From positions 1 through 10,909 of the forward strand of contig JAICHN010000139.1 in NCBI GenBank assembly GCA_025924845.1: DNA of 10,909 nucleotides, given 5' to 3'. The translations under genes and the position numbers were made by a program. The notes under the pieces are model-generated. The model made no database searches and had not been told where the DNA came from. It saw nothing but the letters and a program-made list of their open reading frames with translations. Positions 7,209 through 10,909 of this stretch are shown one piece after another. This stretch comes from Chloroflexota bacterium. GTDB lineage: Bacteria > Chloroflexota > UBA5177 > JANWHV01. Position 1 is the stretch's first letter. Each line of letters starts with the position of its first letter.

Positions 7209-7235
7209 ATGGCTGTGCCACCGCGACGCCCATGA
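7209..7235 (+). CDS. 8-codon leader ORF overlapping the GT2 start
   Basis: The ATG at 7209 has the strongest ribosome site in the region, AAAGGAGGAG (7195-7204), with the AGGAGG core 6 nt upstream. It encodes MAVPPRRP and stops at TGA 7233-7235, which overlaps the glycosyltransferase ATG (ATGA). The downstream ATG at 7232 has no ribosome site of its own, and no other start exists in its frame back to the stop at 7184. Translation of the GT2 therefore seems to depend on termination at this leader. The PPRRP tail could slow ribosomes. An alternative is a one-base indel in the sequence that would fuse the leader to the GT2. Confidence 0.5.
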   Translation: MAVPPRRP

Positions 7236-8212
7236 CCCCGGTTGCCGAAAATCCCGGCGTCAGCATTATCATTCCTGCCTACAATGAAGAACAGCGCCTG
7301 CCGCGCACCCTGGCCGCGCTCGAGCGGTATCGCGAGCGGTTTGACGGTGAGTTTGAAGTAATAGTCGCCGACGATGGCAGCAGCGATGGGACCGCCGCCC
7401 TGGTGGATCGAAAAGCCCGCACCATGCCGTGGCTCCGGCTCCTCAAGCGCCCCCATCGCGGTAAGGGGGCGGCGGTGCGAGCAGGCATGCTGGCTGCCCA
7501 ACAACCACGGCTTATCCTCTGCGACGCCGATCTTTCCATGCCTCTGGATCAGCTTGATCGATTCCTGGATGTCTTGGATAACGGCGGTCAGGTGGTGATC
7601 GGTTCGCGCATGCTGCCGCAGTCCAGGCGTTACGACAACCCACCGCTTCGTCGCCTGATGAGTTGGGGCTTTAACCTGCTGGTGCGGCTCATGCTGGTCC
7701 CAGGCGTACACGACACCCAGTGTGGCTTTAAAGCATTCCAGCACGAGGTGGCACGCGATCTCTTCGGTCGCCAGTACCTGAATGGTTTCACCTTCGACGT
7801 AGAGATTCTCTACCTTGCTCGTCGTCGAGGCTACAAGATGCTTGAGGTGCCGATAGATTGGTACTTCGACGCTGATTCCCGCGTGAGAGCGGGCGCCGAT
7901 GCCGTCTCGATGGCCCTGGATCTGTTTCGGATTCGCTTTCGCGCCCTACTGAGGCAGTACCGCCAACCTATCTACGGTGCGCGGGAGGACCGCCTGGCCG
8001 CATCGGATCAAGTCGGGCGGCTGGGCCGGGCCTGGCAGTCCACGGTGGGGATCTCCATGGTGTTGGCACAGATTGCCTTCTGGTTCGGCTTGCTTCCCGT
8101 CGTCATGTTTGGGCTCTTCACTGCCCCACTCGTGATGGCGTGCGCTTTCCTGGTGGGCTACGTGCTCTTCGCTTACGTTCGACACTCTTACCTGCATCAC
8201 TCGGAGGTCTGA
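7232..8212 (+). CDS. GT2 polyprenyl-phosphate sugar synthase, DPM1/ALG5-like, with C-terminal membrane segments
   Basis: 326 residues. The GT-A domain opens with VSIIIPAYNEEQRLPRTL and VIVADDGSSDGT (Asp47-Asp48). It then has RGKGAAVRAG (76-84), the metal-binding DAD with LSMP after it (98-104), VVIGSRM, and the acceptor-side DTQCGFKAFQ (161-170). This order is characteristic of dolichyl/undecaprenyl-phosphate glucosyl- or mannosyltransferases of the ALG5/DPM group. They move a sugar from a nucleotide donor to a polyprenyl phosphate at the inner membrane face. ALG5-like features (RLPRTL, DTQCGFK) slightly favour glucose, but the sugar cannot be settled from sequence. Two hydrophobic stretches near 272-318 anchor the C-terminus, an extension beyond minimal DPM1. 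The ATG at 7232 overlaps the leader stop, and its own stop overlaps the next ORF (TGATG). It would supply lipid-linked sugar to the GT-C enzyme downstream. Confidence 0.92.
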   Translation: MTPVAENPGVSIIIPAYNEEQRLPRTLAALERYRERFDGEFEVIVADDGSSDGTAALVDRKARTMPWLRLLKRPHRGKGAAVRAGMLAAQQPRLILCDADLSMPLDQLDRFLDVLDNGGQVVIGSRMLPQSRRYDNPPLRRLMSWGFNLLVRLMLVPGVHDTQCGFKAFQHEVARDLFGRQYLNGFTFDVEILYLARRRGYKMLEVPIDWYFDADSRVRAGADAVSMALDLFRIRFRALLRQYRQPIYGAREDRLAASDQVGRLGRAWQSTVGISMVLAQIAFWFGLLPVVMFGLFTAPLVMACAFLVGYVLFAYVRHSYLHHSEV

Positions 8213-8307
8213 TGAACATCTATCTGCCCTGTATGCCGCGGAACTTCGGGGCGATTGCCCACGGCCTAACAGTTTGGCGACTCGTGGCATGGGAAGGTCG
8301 ATCATGA
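8212..8307 (+). CDS. 31-codon small ORF bridging two glycosyltransferase genes
   Basis: The ATG at 8212 shares a base with the upstream stop (TGATG) and has GGAGG (8203-8207) 4 nt before it. It encodes 31 residues: a MNIYLPCMPRN head, a moderately hydrophobic GAIAHGLTVWRLVAW middle and an EGRS tail. Its TGA (8305-8307) overlaps the next ATG (ATGA at 8304). Overlaps on both sides suggest it is translated, at least as a coupling relay across the 91 nt between the two enzymes. Whether the peptide has a function is unknown. Without codon-conservation data, a chance ORF in a short spacer is possible. Confidence 0.4.
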   Translation: MNIYLPCMPRNFGAIAHGLTVWRLVAWEGRS

Positions 8308-10223
8308 CGGTGCGAACACGCGTAATGGATGTGGGAACGCTGGGCGAACGACTGGTCGCCGAGGATCGGGTTAGCGCGGAGGAGCTCAAAGACGCTCTAC
8401 GCCTTCACCCCGCTTTGCGCGTCAAGCTGGGCCGTGGGCTGCTGGATCTTAGCCTCGTTAGGGATGATGAGGAAGCATCAGATCCATTTTCGATGCTCCC
8501 GGCGCCGGCGCGTACCATACCGCCCAGCGATTCTCGGCTGCGCGACCTGGAAAGACGCCTGCCGGAGAGCGTCCAACGCCGCCTGAATCTCGTGCCTCTC
8601 TTCGATACCGTGGATGCCCTGGTCGTGGCCACCCCTGATCCGCAGAATCAGGAAGCCTTGGAGGAAGCCGGCGAGCGGGCCGGCAGACCAATCAGGGCGG
8701 TGGAGTGTACCACGGAAGAACTGGATATGGTGATGGAGACCCTCCATCGCTCCGAGTATCTTCACCGCAGCGCGAATGAGTTGCGCGAACGCAAACCCGA
8801 GCAGTCCGCGTTCAGGGTGCTCACCAAACCGCAGGTGAATGCGCTGAGGATCATGCTGGTGGCAGCGGTCGTTTCGTTCTGGTTCTTCCCGGCCATTACG
8901 GGAGTGGTCCTGATGGGGAGCTTCATGCTCTTCTATTTGGTTTTCTCCCTGTACCGCTGCCATCTCATCTACCGAGGCCTGTCCCACGATCTCGAGATAC
9001 CGGTCTCCCCCGAGGAGTTGGCGGCCCTGGACGAGGCCAAACTGCCAATCTACACCATACTGGTGCCGCTCTATCGCGAAGCCGCCGTGCTTCCCACCTT
9101 GCTGGAAGGGCTGGCGAGGCTGGATTACCCCAAGGACAAGCTTGACGTCAAGATCCTGCTCGAAGCAGACGACGTGGAGACTCTGGCCGCCGTTGCCGCT
9201 ACCGAGCTGCCGCCTTCGGTGCGCCCCGTGGTAGTGCCTGCCGCCGCACCGCGCGGCAAGCCCAAGGCTTGTAACTATGGACTGCTTCACGCGCGCGGGG
9301 ACTATGTGGTGATCTTCGATGCCGAGGATGTCCCCGATCCCGATCAACTGAAGAAGGTGGTCGCGGCATTCCGTAAGGTGCCCCGCGACGTGGTTTGTTT
9401 GCAGGCAAAGCTGACCTACTACAACGCCAACCAGAATCTGCTGACTCGCTGGTTCTCCGTCGAGTACTCCATGTGGTTCGACCTCTTCTTGCCCGGCCTG
9501 GACGTCGGCAACGCGCCGGTCCCCCTGGGCGGCACCTCAAATCACTTCCGCGCCGCGCGGCTGCGCGAGGTGGGCGCCTGGGATCCCTTCAACGTCACCG
9601 AGGATGCCGATCTGGGAATCCGGCTCTCTCGGCTAGGCTGGCGCACGGCGGTGCTCGACAGCAGCACCCAGGAAGAGGCCACCAGCCAGGTCTTTAATTG
9701 GATCCGGCAGCGCTCGCGCTGGGTCAAAGGCTATATCCAGACGTATCTGGTTCACATGCGTCATCCGATCAGCCTGTGGCGGGAGCTCGGTACCCGGGGC
9801 TTCTTCAGCTTCAATATGGTGATCGGCGGCACGTTCCTCAGTTTCCTGCTGAACCCCCTCCTCTATCTGTTGACGTCTATGTGGTATCTGTTCCACCCAG
9901 ACGTGCTGCATACGCTGTTTCCGGCGCCGGTGTTCTATCTGGGCATCACCAGCCTCTTCGTCGGAAACTTTACCTTCATCTATCTGAATCTGGCAGGCTG
10001 TATGCGGCCCGGCTTTTACGACAAGGTGAAGTATGCCTTGATCTCACCCCTGTACTGGGCCTTGATGAGTTGGGCAGCCTGGAAGGGGTTCCTGCAACTC
10101 TGGACCAAGCCGTTCTACTGGGAGAAGACCATGCACGGCCTGTACCAGGCTGACGTGTTGGCGGCCAACCCGGCTGACGTGCTGGCGGCGCCGAGCGCGG
10201 ATGGGCGGGAAGTGGTGGCATGA
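8304..10223 (+). CDS. Membrane GT2 synthase with N-terminal MshEN/GspE-N-like domain
   Basis: 639 residues. Residues ~10-150 resemble the N-terminal domain of type II secretion/type IV pilus ATPases: LGERLVAEDRVSAEELKDAL, KLGRGLLDLSLV, then NLVPLFDTVDALVVATPDPQNQ. In MshE this module binds cyclic di-GMP. Here the first repeat lacks the usual Arg before LG and the closing Gln, so binding is doubtful. Two membrane helices (~181-217) precede a processive-type GT2 domain: PIYTILVPLYREA (248-260), VKILLEADD, GKPKACNYGL, DAED (339-342), TEDADLG (432-438) and QRSRW (469-473). These are the D, DxD, TED and Q..RW signatures of cellulose- and hyaluronan-synthase-like enzymes. More membrane helices follow (~500-600), then FYWEKTMHGL. 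I chose ATG 8304 because GGAAGG lies 6 nt upstream and it overlaps the small ORF stop; a TTG at 8274 would add ten residues. It should polymerise and export a glycan from nucleotide sugar. The stop overlaps the next gene (ATGA). Confidence 0.92.
   Translation: MTVRTRVMDVGTLGERLVAEDRVSAEELKDALRLHPALRVKLGRGLLDLSLVRDDEEASDPFSMLPAPARTIPPSDSRLRDLERRLPESVQRRLNLVPLFDTVDALVVATPDPQNQEALEEAGERAGRPIRAVECTTEELDMVMETLHRSEYLHRSANELRERKPEQSAFRVLTKPQVNALRIMLVAAVVSFWFFPAITGVVLMGSFMLFYLVFSLYRCHLIYRGLSHDLEIPVSPEELAALDEAKLPIYTILVPLYREAAVLPTLLEGLARLDYPKDKLDVKILLEADDVETLAAVAATELPPSVRPVVVPAAAPRGKPKACNYGLLHARGDYVVIFDAEDVPDPDQLKKVVAAFRKVPRDVVCLQAKLTYYNANQNLLTRWFSVEYSMWFDLFLPGLDVGNAPVPLGGTSNHFRAARLREVGAWDPFNVTEDADLGIRLSRLGWRTAVLDSSTQEEATSQVFNWIRQRSRWVKGYIQTYLVHMRHPISLWRELGTRGFFSFNMVIGGTFLSFLLNPLLYLLTSMWYLFHPDVLHTLFPAPVFYLGITSLFVGNFTFIYLNLAGCMRPGFYDKVKYALISPLYWALMSWAAWKGFLQLWTKPFYWEKTMHGLYQADVLAANPADVLAAPSADGREVVA
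10149..10189 (+). repeat. Short in-frame duplication at the GT2 synthase tail
   Basis: A 17-nt unit, gctgacgtgYtggcggc, occurs at 10149-10165 and 10173-10189 with a 24-nt period. It gives ADVLAA twice in the tail after the conserved WEKTMHGL segment. It looks like a small tandem duplication in an unconstrained C-terminal tail. Confidence 0.8.
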
Positions 10224-10909
10224 ACGAGGCGCCTTCCACTCAGGTTCAGCCGATGCATCCCGCGGGCCCATCCATCGCACTGCGGCTGGGCGCGGGCCGC
10301 GCTCAAGCCAGGGCCGCGGCCCGCGCCGAAGCCAGGCCTTTCGATTGGTCGCTGCTCCTGGCGGCACTGGCAGCGGCCGTGGCCGGCCTCGTGGCCCTGG
10401 CCTATTCGTATGAGCACAATCTGATTCTTGTCTACAGCGACGCGGGCTCCCATCTGAACATCGCGCGGCGCGTGTTGGACTCCCGTACTCCAGGTATTGC
10501 CCAGCTCGGCACCGTCTGGCTTCCGGTCCCCCACATCCTGTTGCAGCCGTTCATCCAGAGCGACTTCTTGTGGCACTCCGGACTGGCGGGCAGCATCGTC
10601 GGCTTCGCCTGCTTCGAGATCGCCGCCGTATCCCTATTTCTCTCCATTCGCCTGATCGTCCAGCACGAGATCGCGGCCTGGGTCGGGCTGCTGGCGTTTA
10701 TCACCAACCCAAACATCCTCTACGTGCAGACCACGGCGCTGACCGAACCCGTACTCCTGATGTCCATGACCGCGTCCGCCTATGTCCTCTTGCGCTGGAG
10801 CAAGCAGGAATCCCAGGCCGATCTCTTGACCGCCGGATTGCTGGCCCTGGTGGCGGTGGGAAGCCGCTACGATGGTTGGTTCTTCGTTATAGTGTCTGGA
10901 GCGCTGGTC
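10220..10909 (+). CDS. GT-C membrane glycosyltransferase (PMT/ArnT-like), 3' end outside the window
   Basis: Open from ATG 10220 to the last base (230 codons). The ATG overlaps the stop of the GT2 synthase (ATGA), so translation is coupled. After an Ala/Arg-rich ~40-residue cytoplasmic head, the first membrane helix is at ~43-62. It is followed by an outside loop with the acidic GT-C signature, VYSDAGSHLNIARRVLD (Asp74), then QLGTVWLPVPHILLQP. More helices lie at ~120-147, 150-165, 178-192 and 201-213, with TEP (175-177) and SRYDGW (215-220) between them. This layout fits enzymes such as protein O-mannosyltransferases and ArnT, which take sugar from a polyprenyl phosphate and attach it outside the membrane. 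The acceptor is not identifiable and half or more of the protein is missing. The preceding polyprenyl-phosphate sugar synthase is a natural donor supplier. Confidence 0.82.
   Translation, partial: MNEAPSTQVQPMHPAGPSIALRLGAGRAQARAAARAEARPFDWSLLLAALAAAVAGLVALAYSYEHNLILVYSDAGSHLNIARRVLDSRTPGIAQLGTVWLPVPHILLQPFIQSDFLWHSGLAGSIVGFACFEIAAVSLFLSIRLIVQHEIAAWVGLLAFITNPNILYVQTTALTEPVLLMSMTASAYVLLRWSKQESQADLLTAGLLALVAVGSRYDGWFFVIVSGALV

Noticed and set aside
8478..9347. 289-codon minus-strand frame inside the GT2 synthase
   Set aside because: It is antisense to strongly conserved GT2 motifs, and its composition is that of a shadow frame.

Overview
The window looks like a piece of a GC-rich (roughly 60% or more by eye) bacterial chromosome. 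The best guess is a member of Chloroflexota or a neighbouring Terrabacteria lineage. The main clues are a surface protein with a long Thr/Pro stalk followed by 'FAEG...NP...VAER..YF' beta repeats, ATG/GTG starts behind strong Shine-Dalgarno sites, and a glycosyltransferase cluster with a type-II-secretion-ATPase-like domain fused to a GT2 enzyme. The lineage call is an inference from protein style only. There is no rRNA, tRNA, CRISPR array, transposase or phage gene.

Left region (1-3517), + strand: three catabolic enzymes in a row. They are the C-terminal end of an iron-dependent alcohol dehydrogenase of the hydroxyacid-oxoacid transhydrogenase type, a CocE/NonD-type serine hydrolase with a complete Ser-Asp-His triad, and a metal-dependent amidohydrolase of the Xaa-Pro dipeptidase/imidazolonepropionase-like type with all metal ligands present. 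The spacing (57 and 141 nt) allows co-transcription but does not prove it. A convergent double-GNAT acetyltransferase follows on the - strand (3563-4420).

Middle region (4421-7208): the acetyltransferase and the stalk-protein gene diverge from a 258-nt spacer. Almost exactly at its midpoint lies a perfect 53-nt palindrome (26-bp arms, one-base centre). The + strand gene (4679-6649) encodes a membrane-anchored protein with a ~145-residue Thr/Pro-rich stalk and about four beta-type repeats. The ~560 nt after it hold no convincing intact gene, only a possible decayed reading frame on the - strand.

Right region (7209-10909), + strand: a tightly coupled glycosylation operon. An 8-codon leader ORF overlaps the start of a DPM1/ALG5-like polyprenyl-phosphate sugar synthase. 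A 31-codon small ORF overlaps both that gene's stop and the start of a membrane GT2 synthase with a degenerate MshEN/GspE-N domain. The GT2 stop overlaps the start of a GT-C membrane glycosyltransferase that runs off the window. All four junctions are TGATG or ATGA overlaps. A plausible joint role is to charge a lipid carrier with sugar and use it outside the membrane for polysaccharide or protein O-glycans. The adjacent Thr/Pro stalk protein is an attractive but unproven acceptor.
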